Below the pieces are notes generated by a model. It did no database searches. It saw only the letters and a list, made by a program, of their open reading frames with translations, and had not been told where the DNA came from. A program made the position numbers and the translations under genes. A stretch of 64,000 nucleotides of DNA from Acidobacteriota bacterium (GTDB lineage: Bacteria; Acidobacteriota; Terriglobia; Bryobacterales; Bryobacteraceae): the NCBI GenBank assembly GCA_018268715.1, contig JAFDVZ010000006.1, positions 62,001-126,000 on the forward strand, read 5' to 3'. Positions 44,529 through 54,137 of the stretch are shown piece by piece. How positions within the stretch are numbered: the first letter of the stretch is position 1; each line of letters opens with the position of its first letter.

Positions 44529-46424
44529 ATGAAGGTCGCTTCGATCGCCCTGGCGCTGCTGGCTGCTTCCGCATTCGGCCAGAAGCTGGACCCCATCCAA
44601 TGGACGTTTGAACCGGCGTCTCCTAAAGTGGCGCCCGGCGGACGAGTGGCCGGAAATCTCAAGGCGACGCTCCAGCCCGGCTGGCACCTGTACTCGCCGA
44701 CCACGCCCGAGGGCGGCCCCATCCCGACCTCCCTCAAGCTGGACGAATCGCCCGCGCTCGCCAAGGTCGACGTCTACCAACCGGCCCCCGATCGCAAATT
44801 CGACCCCAACTTTAACCTGAACGTCGAGTGGTTTGAAAAAGACGTCACGTTCTTCGTGGTAGCCGAACTCCAGAAGACGGCCCCGGCGGGCCCGCTCGAG
44901 CTAACCGCCCTGGTGCGCTATCAGGCCTGCGACGATCGCCAGTGCCTGCCTCCGAAAAAGAAGTCCGTGACCATGAAGGTGGACGTGGACCCGGCCGCGC
45001 CCCAAGCGCCCGTTGCGCCGCCCGCCGCCTACACATCGATCGCCGCGCCGCCCCCGCCGCCCGCGTCGACGGCCGCCGCCCCTGCCAAGCCGGCCTCCCC
45101 GGCGCCGGACCAATCCGGACTGGGACAGTTCCTGCTGGTGGCGTTCGGCTTCGGCCTGGCCGCCATCTTCACGCCCTGCGTGTTCCCGATGATCCCCATC
45201 ACGATGTCGTTCTTCCTGAACCAGCAATCGGGATCGCGCGGGCAAAGCATCGCACAGGCCACCGTATTCTGCCTGGGGATCGTGGTGCTATTCAGCGCCA
45301 TGGGATTCGCCGTCACCGCCGTCGCCGGACCGTTCGGCGTGGTGCAACTGGGCGCGAATCCGTGGGTGAACGGTTTCATCTGCGCCGTGTTCTTCGCCTT
45401 CGCGCTCAGCCTGCTCGGCGCCTTTGAAATCACGCTGCCTTCGGGATTGCTCACCAAACTCGACAGCGCGTCGCGCCGTGGCGGCTACGCCGGAACGTTG
45501 CTGATGGGCCTCACCTTCTCACTCACCTCGTTCGCCTGCGTCGGGCCGTTCGTCGGCACGCTGCTGGCGGCGTCGGTGCAGGGTGGAGGCCTGCAGCCGG
45601 TGCTCGGGATGATGAGCTTCGCCACGGGACTCGCGACGCCGTTCTTCTTCCTGGCGATCTTCCCGTCGTATTTGAACAAACTGCCCCGCAGCGGCGGCTG
45701 GATGGCGCGCGTCAAGGTAGTGCTGGGATTCGTGATCCTGGCGGCGATGCTCAAGTACCTGAGCAACATCGACCAGGTCCTGCAACTCGGCCTGCTGTCC
45801 AGGGAGATCTATCTGGCGGCCTGGTTCGTCCTGTTCGGACTGCCCGGGCTCTATCTGCTGGGCTTCCTGCGTATGGAAGGCGTAAAGCCGGATGAACCGC
45901 TGGGCGTGGGACGCCTGCTGAGCGGATCGGCGTTCCTGATCTTCGCCGTCAGCCTGCTGCCGGGCATGTTCGGCGCGACGCTCGGCGCGGTGGAGTCCTA
46001 CGTTCCGGCGGCGCGGCCCGGCTCGGGCATCGCTTCGGCCGGCGCCGGGGAATCGCAGGTCTGGCTGAAGGACCAGTATGATCAGGCGCTCGCCCGCGCC
46101 AAACAGGAAAACAAGCTGGTGCTGGTGACCTTCACCGGCTACGCCTGCACCAACTGCCACTGGATGAAGGCCAACATGTTCCCGCGGCCGGAGATCGCCG
46201 CCGCCGTGAAGGACATGATCCTGGTGGAGTTGTACACCGACGGAACCGACGAGATGTCCCGCCGCAACCAGGAAATGGAAGAGAAGACCTTGAACACGGT
46301 GTCGATGCCGTTCTACGCCCTGATGGACGGAGACGGCAAGGTGGTCGCGTCATTTCCTGGCCTTACCCGCGACGCTCGGGAATTCCTGGCCTTTCTCACC
46401 ACGCGCCCGCCCGCGCGGTCGTGA
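44529..46424 (+). CDS. dsbD: thiol:disulfide interchange protein DsbD
   Basis: 631 residues from ATG 44529 (signal peptide MKVASIALALLAASAFG). N-terminal alpha domain with Cys pair CDDRQC (about 138-143), a Pro/Ala linker, the eight-helix core with ATIFTPCVFPMIPIT and TSFACVGPFVG carrying one redox Cys each, and a C-terminal thioredoxin domain with CTNC (YACTNCHWMKANMF). It carries electrons from cytoplasmic thioredoxin to the periplasm. Seven bases separate it from plsX, and its stop overlaps the next start. Confidence 0.93.
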   Translation: MKVASIALALLAASAFGQKLDPIQWTFEPASPKVAPGGRVAGNLKATLQPGWHLYSPTTPEGGPIPTSLKLDESPALAKVDVYQPAPDRKFDPNFNLNVEWFEKDVTFFVVAELQKTAPAGPLELTALVRYQACDDRQCLPPKKKSVTMKVDVDPAAPQAPVAPPAAYTSIAAPPPPPASTAAAPAKPASPAPDQSGLGQFLLVAFGFGLAAIFTPCVFPMIPITMSFFLNQQSGSRGQSIAQATVFCLGIVVLFSAMGFAVTAVAGPFGVVQLGANPWVNGFICAVFFAFALSLLGAFEITLPSGLLTKLDSASRRGGYAGTLLMGLTFSLTSFACVGPFVGTLLAASVQGGGLQPVLGMMSFATGLATPFFFLAIFPSYLNKLPRSGGWMARVKVVLGFVILAAMLKYLSNIDQVLQLGLLSREIYLAAWFVLFGLPGLYLLGFLRMEGVKPDEPLGVGRLLSGSAFLIFAVSLLPGMFGATLGAVESYVPAARPGSGIASAGAGESQVWLKDQYDQALARAKQENKLVLVTFTGYACTNCHWMKANMFPRPEIAAAVKDMILVELYTDGTDEMSRRNQEMEEKTLNTVSMPFYALMDGDGKVVASFPGLTRDAREFLAFLTTRPPARS

Positions 46425-48550
46425 AGCCGCGGCTGATCCTGTTGTTTTGCGCGGCCGCGCTGGCCGGATCCCCCAACCATGTGCCGATCCGCGGTTTCGC
46501 GGCTGACGAGTTGAAGGCGGAGCGGGAGCGCGAAGCGGCGGCGAAGGCCATCCCGCAGTCGGCCAACATCAAGGCGTTGGCCAAGTGGCTGACCTCGCAG
46601 CCGCATCCCGCCGGATCGCCCCGCTCCAAGGCGGTGGCGCACCACATCGCGCGCCTGCTGCGTGAGTGGGGTCTCGAAACTTCCATCGAAACGTTCAATC
46701 CGCTGCTTCCCTACCCGACCGTGCGCCGGCTCGAACTCGTCACGCCCACCCGCTTTGTCGCCGGCCTGCGCGAGCCGCCCGTCGCCCGTGATCGGGACAC
46801 CCAGGCGCCCGGCCAGACGCCCGCCTACAACGCCTATTCGGCTTCGGGCGACGTCACCGCGCCTTTGATGTACGTCAACTTCGGCCTCCCCGAGGATTAC
46901 GAGGAGCTGAGCCGCCGGGGCCTGGACGTGCGCGGCAAGATCGTCATCGCGCGATATGGGCGAAGCTGGCGCGGCGTGAAGCCGAGGCTCGCACAGGATC
47001 ACGGAGCCGTCGGCTGCATTCTCTACTCGGACCCGCACGAGGATGGCTTTTTCGCGGGCGACGTGTATCCCGACGGCCCCTTCCGGCCGTTGCTCGGAGT
47101 GCAACGCGGCAGCGTGCTGGATGTGGCGATCCATCCGGGCGACCCACTCACGCCGGGATGGGCTTCCGAGAGCGGAGCGCGACGCCTGCCGCTCAGTGAG
47201 GCTCGCACCATCATGCGGATCCCGGTGCTGCCCATATCGGCCGGCGACGCCGAACCGCTCCTTTCGGCGCTGGCCGGCCCGGTGGCTCCGGCCGAGTGGC
47301 GCGGCGCGCTGCCGTTGACCTATCACATCGGACCAGGCGCGGCGACCGTCCGCCTGAACACCGCCTTCGATTGGACATCCAGGCCGATTTACAACGTCAT
47401 CGGACGCATTCCTGGAGCCGTCTTCCCGGACCAGTGGGTGGTGTGGGGCAATCATCACGACGCCTGGGGACCGGGCGCCAACGATCCCGTAAGCGGTCTC
47501 GCGCCCGTCCTTGAAGCCGCTCGCGCGGCGGCGGAATTGGCGCGGCGGGGCTGGAAGCCGAAGCGCACCATCCTGTTCACGTTCTGGGACGGCGAGGAGT
47601 TCGGCCTGATCGGGTCCACCGAGTGGGTGGAAAAGCATCGCGCCGAGCTCGACCGGAAGCTGGCGTTCTACTTCAATTCGGATTCCAACAGCCGCGGTTC
47701 GCTGCGCGGATCGGGCTCCCCGGCGCTGGAGTCCTTTGTGAACGAGATCGCTCGGGACATCGCCGATCCGGTGTCCGGCAAGTCTCTGGCCGACGCCGCG
47801 CGCCCGGCCAGCGCCCGGAAAGGGAGCCGCGAATCCGTCCCCATCCGGCTGGGACCTATCGGCGCGGGCTCCGATTACGTGCCGTTCCTCAACCACCTTG
47901 GCGTGTCGAGCCTGAACCTCTCCTTCTACGGCGACGACGACGCCACCGGGGTCTACCACTCCGCCTACGACACCTTCGGCTGGTACCGACGCTTTTGCGA
48001 CGGCGAATACGCGTACGGCCGGGCGCTGGCGCAGGTGGTGCTGCTCGCCCTGATGCGGACCGCGGATGCATCCGTGCTGCCCTACGAGTTCGGAGCGCTC
48101 GCCGGAGCCATTCGCGGCTATGCCAACGATCTGGCGCGACAAACGTCGAACCGCTTCTGGCGCAGCCTGGATCTGCGGGAGATCTACGCCCAGGTGGGCC
48201 GCCTGGACGGCAACGCCCACAACTTCGACGATGCGCTGGGGGCGTCGAAGAAACTCTTCCAGGCGCCGGCGGCGAAGCTCGCGAAGTTGAACACGGCGCT
48301 CTATCGGACCGAGCGCGCCCTGCTTGCGCCCAAAGGGTTGCCCGGTCGCGAGTGGTATCGCAACCAGTTGTATGCGCCGGGAGTCTACACCGGCTACACC
48401 GCCAAGACGCTGCCCGGCGTCCGGGAGGCGGCCGAGGCGTCGCGCTGGGAGGAGGCCAATCGGGAGGCCGGCAACGTGGCGCAGGCCCTGAAAGCCCTCA
48501 ATGCGCAGTTGGAGGAGGCGGTCCGTCTGCTCCGCGAACTGGAGGACTGA
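46421..48550 (+). CDS. M28 family zinc peptidase (glutamate carboxypeptidase II-like)
   Basis: 709 residues with signal peptide (MKPRLILLFCAAALAGS). A PA domain is inserted at about 145-270 (RGKIVIARYGRSWRGVKPR). Co-catalytic zinc ligands: NHHDAWGPGANDPVSG (H and bridging D), FWDGEEFGLIGSTEW (E, E), NSDSN (D) and YHSAYDTF (H). The C-terminal helical region resembles the transferrin-receptor-like dimerisation domain. It removes C-terminal or N-terminal residues from peptides outside the cytoplasm. It overlaps dsbD by 4 bp at the start and fliJ by 53 bp tail to tail. Confidence 0.9.
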   Translation: MKPRLILLFCAAALAGSPNHVPIRGFAADELKAEREREAAAKAIPQSANIKALAKWLTSQPHPAGSPRSKAVAHHIARLLREWGLETSIETFNPLLPYPTVRRLELVTPTRFVAGLREPPVARDRDTQAPGQTPAYNAYSASGDVTAPLMYVNFGLPEDYEELSRRGLDVRGKIVIARYGRSWRGVKPRLAQDHGAVGCILYSDPHEDGFFAGDVYPDGPFRPLLGVQRGSVLDVAIHPGDPLTPGWASESGARRLPLSEARTIMRIPVLPISAGDAEPLLSALAGPVAPAEWRGALPLTYHIGPGAATVRLNTAFDWTSRPIYNVIGRIPGAVFPDQWVVWGNHHDAWGPGANDPVSGLAPVLEAARAAAELARRGWKPKRTILFTFWDGEEFGLIGSTEWVEKHRAELDRKLAFYFNSDSNSRGSLRGSGSPALESFVNEIARDIADPVSGKSLADAARPASARKGSRESVPIRLGPIGAGSDYVPFLNHLGVSSLNLSFYGDDDATGVYHSAYDTFGWYRRFCDGEYAYGRALAQVVLLALMRTADASVLPYEFGALAGAIRGYANDLARQTSNRFWRSLDLREIYAQVGRLDGNAHNFDDALGASKKLFQAPAAKLAKLNTALYRTERALLAPKGLPGREWYRNQLYAPGVYTGYTAKTLPGVREAAEASRWEEANREAGNVAQALKALNAQLEEAVRLLRELED

Positions 48551-48995
48551 GCGCCCGGCGGCGTTCGGCGCTCCACTTCGCGAGAAAGATCTCTCCCGCC
48601 TGGTTTTCGATCTCCTTGGCGAGTTCCGCGTTCCAGGCCTTCCACTTGCGATCTTTCAGTTTATTGAGCAGTTCCGCCTTGCGCCGCGCCTCGGTCACCT
48701 TGGCCCGCTGTTGCTCGATGCGGGTGTCGCACTCGGCCATCAGCCCTCGGATGACGGTGCGCTGGGCCAGCACGTGACGCCGGAAGGAGTCCATCGCCTG
48801 CAGTTCGAAGTAATCCATCGCGTGCTGCGTGGTGACGAGCGACGCGCTCTCCTGCCCCTCCTTCTCGAGCAGCGCCAGACGGTGCTCGAGCAGGGAGCGC
48901 TCGGAAAATAGTCGCTCCAGCGCGATCTCCTCAATGGCTACCTGCTTTTCGCGCCACTGGCGGATACGCTCCGGGGGAAAGTGGAATCGCTTCAC
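48498..48995 (-). CDS. fliJ: flagellar export chaperone FliJ-like protein
   Basis: 165 residues, nearly all charged coiled coil (FPPERIRQWREKQVAIEEIA, LNKLKDRKWKAWNAELAKEI), as expected for FliJ, which links the FliI ATPase to the export gate. Identity is supported mainly by position directly after fliI with a 4-bp overlap. The last 18 residues are Pro-rich and encoded in the 53-bp overlap with the convergent peptidase gene. Confidence 0.78.
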   Translation of the reverse strand: MKRFHFPPERIRQWREKQVAIEEIALERLFSERSLLEHRLALLEKEGQESASLVTTQHAMDYFELQAMDSFRRHVLAQRTVIRGLMAECDTRIEQQRAKVTEARRKAELLNKLKDRKWKAWNAELAKEIENQAGEIFLAKWSAERRRALSPPVRGADGPPPPTAH

Positions 48996-50302
48996 CGCAT
49001 TTCACCCGCGAGGCTCACCATCCGGCGCAACGTCTCGTCGAAAGGCGACACTTCGCGCGACCCCTGCCGCAGGAATTCGATGAGCTTCGGCCGCAGTTGG
49101 ATCGCCGCGTCCAACTGGGGATTCGACCCGGCGGCATAGGCGCCCAGGTTGATCAGATCCTCCGAGCGCTGATAGTCGGCCATCGCCAGACGCAGCTTCT
49201 GCGCCGCGACCTTCTGTTCCTGCGTGCCCACGCGGGACGCCAGGCGGCTCACCGAATTGAGCACGTCGATCGCCGGGTAGTGGCCGGCGGCCCCCAGGTC
49301 GCGCGACAGGATCACGTGGCCGTCCAGGATGCCGCGCGAGGCGTCGCAGATCGGCTCATTGAAATCGTCGCCCTCCACCAGGACCGTGAAGAACCCCGTG
49401 ATCGAACCGGTTTTGAAGCGTCCGGCGCGCTCGAAAACGCGCGGCAACAGGTTGAACACCGACGGCGTGTATCCCTTTTGGCTCGGAGGCTCGCCGGCCG
49501 CCAGCCCGATCTCGCGCTGCGCCATGGCGAGGCGCGTCACCGAGTCCATCACCAGCAGCACGTCCGCCCCCTGGTCGCGGAAGTACTCCGACACGGCCAG
49601 GGCCACGAAGCCCGCGCGGATGCGCAACGGCGCCGGGCGATCCGATGTCGCCACCACCACCACACTGCGCTTCAGGCCGTCCTCGCTGAGTTCGTGTTCG
49701 AGGAAGTCGCGCACCTCGCGGTTGCGCTCGCCGATCAGCGCGATCACGGAGACGTCGGCCGAATTCTGGCGGGACATGGCGCCGAGCAGCGTGCTCTTAC
49801 CCACGCCGCTGCCCCCGAAAATGCCGATTCTCTGGCCCTTTCCGATGGTCAACAGGCTGTCGATGGCGCGGATGCCGGTGATCAGGCGGTCGCTGATCGG
49901 TTCGCGGTCAAGCGGACCGGGCGGAGATTGAAACAACGCGTAGGCGTCGTCTCCCGCCAGCGGTGGCTTTGCGTCGATAGGATTTCCGAATCCGTCCAGC
50001 ACGCGACCGAGCAGACCCTGCCCCACCGAAACTCGCGCGGCCTCCTTGCGGGCGATAATCCGGTCGCCGAGTTGGAGGCCGTCGGTCTCTTCGAGCGGCA
50101 TCGACAGCACCCGACCGTCGCGAAACCCGATCACCTGCGTCCGGATCGAGCGTCCACCCGAAATGTGGACCTCGCAGAAGTCGCCGACCGCCGCCGCTGG
50201 CCCCTCGGATTCGATCAGCAGTCCGATCAACTGCGACACCTGCCCGATAGACAGCACCGGATCGATGCGCGCGAGCCCGTCGAGGTATCGCGATAGCTCC
50301 AT
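48992..50302 (-). CDS. fliI: flagellum-specific ATP synthase FliI
   Basis: 436 residues. Walker A GGSGVGKSTLLG, Walker B DVLLVMDSVTRLA and the FliI/YscN signature SQKGYTPSVFNLLPRVFER. N-terminal beta-barrel domain about 20-95. It energises export of flagellar subunits at the base of the flagellum. It abuts fliH (1-bp overlap). Confidence 0.96.
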   Translation of the reverse strand: MELSRYLDGLARIDPVLSIGQVSQLIGLLIESEGPAAAVGDFCEVHISGGRSIRTQVIGFRDGRVLSMPLEETDGLQLGDRIIARKEAARVSVGQGLLGRVLDGFGNPIDAKPPLAGDDAYALFQSPPGPLDREPISDRLITGIRAIDSLLTIGKGQRIGIFGGSGVGKSTLLGAMSRQNSADVSVIALIGERNREVRDFLEHELSEDGLKRSVVVVATSDRPAPLRIRAGFVALAVSEYFRDQGADVLLVMDSVTRLAMAQREIGLAAGEPPSQKGYTPSVFNLLPRVFERAGRFKTGSITGFFTVLVEGDDFNEPICDASRGILDGHVILSRDLGAAGHYPAIDVLNSVSRLASRVGTQEQKVAAQKLRLAMADYQRSEDLINLGAYAAGSNPQLDAAIQLRPKLIEFLRQGSREVSPFDETLRRMVSLAGEMR

Positions 50303-51048
50303 CAGTTTCCCCGGCGGACCAGGTCCACCAGTCCCCGTTCGATCTCGGCCAGTTGCGAGGAGACGGATGCGTCGAAAGCGCCGCGGCTGGTCTCGACAAT
50401 GACTCCGCCCCGCTCGAGCCCCGCATCGGGAGCGAGTTCCACTCGCGGCGGCAGGTTCAAGGCCTTGAGGTGACGCTCAAGCGCCGGAACATCCTCCGGA
50501 TTCAACCGGATCCGGTACACGTCCCGCGAGTCCACGCGTCCCACCGTGGCCTTCACCACGCCCAGCAGCGAGTCCGGATCCACCGAGACCTCCCTGTGTA
50601 GGACCCGGCGCGCGATCGCGAGCGCCAACTTCACCGCGTCTTCCTCGGCGTCGGCCATGTAGCGCTTGCGGACCTGCGTCAGGTCGAGAATGCTGGCCGC
50701 GAGTTTGGCGAGCACCGGGTCAACACGCGAGACAGCCTGCTGGTTGCCCGCCACTTGCCCCTCCGCGTAGCCCTGCTGGTAGGCCTGTTTCGGACGGTTT
50801 TCGAGGTCCCTTTCGAGTTGGTGGATCCGAGCCTGCTGCTGCATCAGCACGTGCAGATGCTGTTCGTCGCGACACAACGGCTCATCCTTTTCGTGCTTCT
50901 TGACTTCTTCGGGCGGAGGCTCCGGCGCCGTCTCCGGAAGCGGCGGCTCGGTCCCGGGAGGACGCCCCCACACCAGCCTCTCCACCGTCGCCGCCTTGGC
51001 GCCGACGATCAAGCGCGAACTGGTGACCTTGTTCGGACTAGACGACAT
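50302..51048 (-). CDS. fliH: flagellar assembly protein FliH
   Basis: 248 residues. N-terminal disordered acidic/Pro-rich region (EPPLPETAPEPPPEEVKKHE), central coiled coil with the GYAEGQVAGNQQA segment typical of FliH, and C-terminal domain (VKLALAIARRVLHREVSVDP, then GGVIVETSRGAFDASVSSQL). It regulates FliI and docks it to the C-ring. Located between fliG and fliI, overlapping both. Confidence 0.92.
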   Translation of the reverse strand: MSSSPNKVTSSRLIVGAKAATVERLVWGRPPGTEPPLPETAPEPPPEEVKKHEKDEPLCRDEQHLHVLMQQQARIHQLERDLENRPKQAYQQGYAEGQVAGNQQAVSRVDPVLAKLAASILDLTQVRKRYMADAEEDAVKLALAIARRVLHREVSVDPDSLLGVVKATVGRVDSRDVYRIRLNPEDVPALERHLKALNLPPRVELAPDAGLERGGVIVETSRGAFDASVSSQLAEIERGLVDLVRRGN

Positions 51049-52063
51049 ACTGCTCGCCGGCGGTTCCCTTCAGGCTGATGACGCCTTCGGCTTCGAGTTG
51101 CCGGACCACGGCGATAATCTGTTGCTGAGCCGTCTCCACCTCTTTGATCTTGATCGGACCGAGCGAGTCCATGTCCTCGCGCAACATCTCGGCGCCGCGT
51201 TGCGACATCGCGCCGAGCAGGTGGTTTTTCAACTGGTCGCTGGTGCCCTTGAGCGCGATCGTGAGGACCTTGCGCTCCACCTTGGACAGGATCTCCTTCA
51301 CCGCGTTCTGATCGAGCAGCAGAAGGTCCTCGAACACGAACATCAGGTGCCGAATCGTCTCCACCAGCGTTGGATCGTTATGCTCCATGTGGTCGAGGAT
51401 TTCCTTGCTCGAGTTGGAATCCAGCCGGTTGAACATCTCCGAGACCGCGCGCACGCCGCCATAGGCCTCGCGGCTCACTTCGCCCAGGCTCTTCAGCTTC
51501 GCCCCGATCACCGCCGCGATCTTGTTGATGATTTCGGGCGAGATCTGGTCGAGGTGCGCCATGCGCATGGAAACATCGGCCCGGATTTCCGGCGGTAGCG
51601 AGAACAACAGCCCCGCCGCCTGCGACGAGTTCAGGTGCGACAGAATCAGCGCGATAGTCTGCGGGTGTTCGCTGTGGATGAACTTGGCCAACTGCTGCGG
51701 ATCCGCTTTCTGCAATGCGTCGAAGCTCGCCGCGTCGGCGCCCAGGGACTTCATCAGCCGCTCGAGCAGCCGCTTGGCCTGGTCCGTCGGGAAGGCGTTG
51801 TACAGCATCTTCTTCGCATAGTCGATGCCGCCCTTGACCACGTAGTCGTGGGCGATCGCCATCTCGTAGAACTCCTCGAGAATCGACTCGGACTGTTCAG
51901 TGGAGATGACGGAGACCTTCGCGACTTCCCGCCCGATCTCCTCTACCTCATCGTCCTCGAGTTGTTTGAGAATCTCCGCGCTGGTTTCTTCACCCAGCGT
52001 GATCATCAGGATCGCCGTCTTGCGGACGCCGGAGAGTCTTTCTTCTTTCTCAACGTTCGTAAT
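51038..52063 (-). CDS. fliG: flagellar motor switch protein FliG, probable ATT (or CTG) start
   Basis: The family N-terminus LSGVRKTAILMITLGEE lies upstream of the first canonical in-frame start (ATG 52006). The only upstream starts are ATT 52063 or CTG 52066, inside the fliF 3' end. From ATT the protein is 341 residues, close to the usual 331-345. Three armadillo-like domains: N-terminal FliF-binding, middle with EHPQTIALILSHL and MAHLDQISPEII, and C-terminal torque helix with charged residues (VERKVLTIALKGTSDQLKNH). It couples stator ion flow to rotation. A sequencing error is the alternative explanation. Confidence 0.9.
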   Translation of the reverse strand: MTNVEKEERLSGVRKTAILMITLGEETSAEILKQLEDDEVEEIGREVAKVSVISTEQSESILEEFYEMAIAHDYVVKGGIDYAKKMLYNAFPTDQAKRLLERLMKSLGADAASFDALQKADPQQLAKFIHSEHPQTIALILSHLNSSQAAGLLFSLPPEIRADVSMRMAHLDQISPEIINKIAAVIGAKLKSLGEVSREAYGGVRAVSEMFNRLDSNSSKEILDHMEHNDPTLVETIRHLMFVFEDLLLLDQNAVKEILSKVERKVLTIALKGTSDQLKNHLLGAMSQRGAEMLREDMDSLGPIKIKEVETAQQQIIAVVRQLEAEGVISLKGTAGEQYVV

Positions 52064-53813
52064 CAGAGGTGCTTAACCAAGTACGGATCACCTGAGCCAT
52101 GATGCTGGGATCCCGCTTGGCCTCCTCGCTGATGTGCCTTGCGAGCACTTCGGCCTTTTTCGTCTTCACCGCCGGCAACTTCAGGGAGTTCAAAGCCTCC
52201 CGCGTTTGCTGTTCCTTTAGTGCGTTCTGTTCGGCGATTTTCGCCTCGAACTCCTTGTGAGGATCGGGCCCCCCCTCGATGGCCTTGCCATCGGGGCCAG
52301 CGGCCACCTCGCCAAAGCTCTCGGCGACGATCTTCGCCTTCTTCCGCCTGCGCAGGAAGAACCAGACCCCGGCGCCCAATAGCGCGAGCACCGCGACTCC
52401 AGCGCCAACCATGATGCGCCAGTCTCCTTTCTTGATCAGGTTCTGAATCGGCGCTGGCACCCATGACGGCAGGTTGATCGTCATCGGGCCCTTTTGCTGT
52501 TGCTGAGGCTGTTGGCCCTTTGGCGCTCCCTGGACGGCCGGCGGCGCGGGCGGAAGCGGCGGCGGCTGGATGGCTAACGTCGCCTCGAACGGAGACGTCT
52601 CCACCACCACCTGATCCCCTCGCTCCGGCTGCGCTCCGACCACGCCCGAGGCGACATCCTTCACCACCTTGAGCTTCTCCGGACTCGGCGGATCGAAAAT
52701 GCGCTGCCCCTTGTCGAAACGGACGCCCTGGTCCAGGATGATGCCCACCGAAATCCGCTTGATCGCCCCTTGCGGGACCTTGAAATGGCGTACCGACCGG
52801 CTCGACTGGTAGGTGATGCTCTCGCTTCGCCGGTTGTTGCCGACCGTCCCGCTGGACGGCCGCGAAGTCGGCCGCGGAAGGCTGGAGGCGGCCCCGGGAA
52901 CCCCCGACGCGACCAGCCCGGTGGACCCGTCCTCGGAGCGCTGGCTCGTCACCATCACCGACTTTGCCGGATCGAAGTTCTCCTCGCTCTGCTCGCCGCT
53001 GGTGAAATCGCACTCCACGGATATTCCCGCCCGGTACTTCTCCGGCCCAAGCAGCGGCTCGAGCGTCCCGTTCAGCTTGGCGAGCAGATCCCGCTCCACC
53101 TTCTGCCGGTATTCGATGCTGGCGTCGTCCGGGTCGGCGCCCTCCGGCATCCCCTTCTTCTTGAGCCGGCTGAGCAGGTTCCCCTGCATGTCCAAAACGG
53201 AGACGCCCTCGGGCGCAAGCCCCTCCACCGCGCTCGCCGCCAGGTGCGATATGGCGACCACGTTCTGCTGAGACAGCTTCGCGCCCTGCTTCAGCTTCAC
53301 CATGACGCTGGCCTTGGCCGGCTGCCGGTTCTCCAGATAGATCGAGTCCTTCGGGAACGTGATGTGCACCCGCGCCTGCTCGACCTCCACCAAAGCTTGC
53401 ACGGACCGTTCCAGTTCCCCCTCGAGCGCGCGGTGAAAGTTCACCTGCTCAGTAAAATCCGTAGCGCCGAAGTTCGTCTTGTCGAACAGCTCGTAACCGA
53501 TGCGGCCGCTCTTGGGCAGCCCCGCCGCGGCCAGTTGCAGGCGCAGTTCCGCCACCTTCGCCGACGGCACCAAGACGGTCGCGCCATTGTCGGCCAACTT
53601 ATAGACGGCCCCGCTCTCCTTCACGCGAGCCACCACCTGCCCCGCGTCTTCCGCCGCTAAGTTCTTGAAAAGAGGCTTGTAATCGCGTTCCTTGTTCCAG
53701 TAGGCCAGATACAGCAGGCCACCGACCACCAGCGCCGCCACGGCGCCAATGGTGATGCGTTGGCGCACGGTCAGCCGGGAGATGAGCTGCTTGATCTGGT
53801 TCATGAAGCGCAC
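52050..53813 (-). CDS. fliF: flagellar MS-ring protein FliF
   Basis: 587 residues from GTG 53813, favoured by GGAG six bases upstream. Two membrane segments (about 21-38 and 452-470, MVGAGVAVLALLGAGVWFFL). Ring-building motifs between them: VEVEQARVHITFPKDS and QNVVAISHLAASAVEGLAP. A Pro/Gln-rich linker precedes the second helix. The C-terminal tail (MAQVIRTWLSTSDYER) is the FliG-binding segment, and its codons overlap the proposed fliG start. Confidence 0.95.
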   Translation of the reverse strand: MRFMNQIKQLISRLTVRQRITIGAVAALVVGGLLYLAYWNKERDYKPLFKNLAAEDAGQVVARVKESGAVYKLADNGATVLVPSAKVAELRLQLAAAGLPKSGRIGYELFDKTNFGATDFTEQVNFHRALEGELERSVQALVEVEQARVHITFPKDSIYLENRQPAKASVMVKLKQGAKLSQQNVVAISHLAASAVEGLAPEGVSVLDMQGNLLSRLKKKGMPEGADPDDASIEYRQKVERDLLAKLNGTLEPLLGPEKYRAGISVECDFTSGEQSEENFDPAKSVMVTSQRSEDGSTGLVASGVPGAASSLPRPTSRPSSGTVGNNRRSESITYQSSRSVRHFKVPQGAIKRISVGIILDQGVRFDKGQRIFDPPSPEKLKVVKDVASGVVGAQPERGDQVVVETSPFEATLAIQPPPLPPAPPAVQGAPKGQQPQQQQKGPMTINLPSWVPAPIQNLIKKGDWRIMVGAGVAVLALLGAGVWFFLRRRKKAKIVAESFGEVAAGPDGKAIEGGPDPHKEFEAKIAEQNALKEQQTREALNSLKLPAVKTKKAEVLARHISEEAKRDPSIMAQVIRTWLSTSDYER

Positions 53814-53828
53814 CGGTTACTCCCGCGT

Positions 53829-54134
53829 TCAGACCTGCATCCGCATGACTTCTTGGTAGGCGGATACGACCTTATTTCTCACTTGCATAAAGAGGTCGAA
53901 TGTGAGTTCGGCCTGCTGCGTCATCATCGCCACCCGATGCAATTCCTCCCCTTCCCCCGACAGAAACCGGTCGATGCTCGTGTTCGCCGTCGTCCGCGTC
54001 TGCTCCACGGCCTGAACGCTCTGGTTCAGGATGGCCTGGAACGCTCCGGGCTCCGACGGGGCGGCGTTCGGCGTCACCCGCTCGATGAGCGGAATCTGCT
54101 GGATCTGGTGGATGGGGGCGATGGGAAGGCTCAT
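53829..54134 (-). CDS. fliE: flagellar hook-basal body protein FliE
   Basis: 101 residues. C-terminal family helices HRVAMMTQQAELTFDLFMQV and RNKVVSAYQEVMRMQV. FliE joins the MS ring to the rod. It sits between flgC and fliF, the usual order. Confidence 0.94.
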   Translation of the reverse strand: MSLPIAPIHQIQQIPLIERVTPNAAPSEPGAFQAILNQSVQAVEQTRTTANTSIDRFLSGEGEELHRVAMMTQQAELTFDLFMQVRNKVVSAYQEVMRMQV

Positions 54135-54137
54135 GGC

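Noticed and set aside
42902-44764. 620-codon open frame antisense to yceD-rpmF-plsX
   Set aside because: Runs across three established genes on the other strand.
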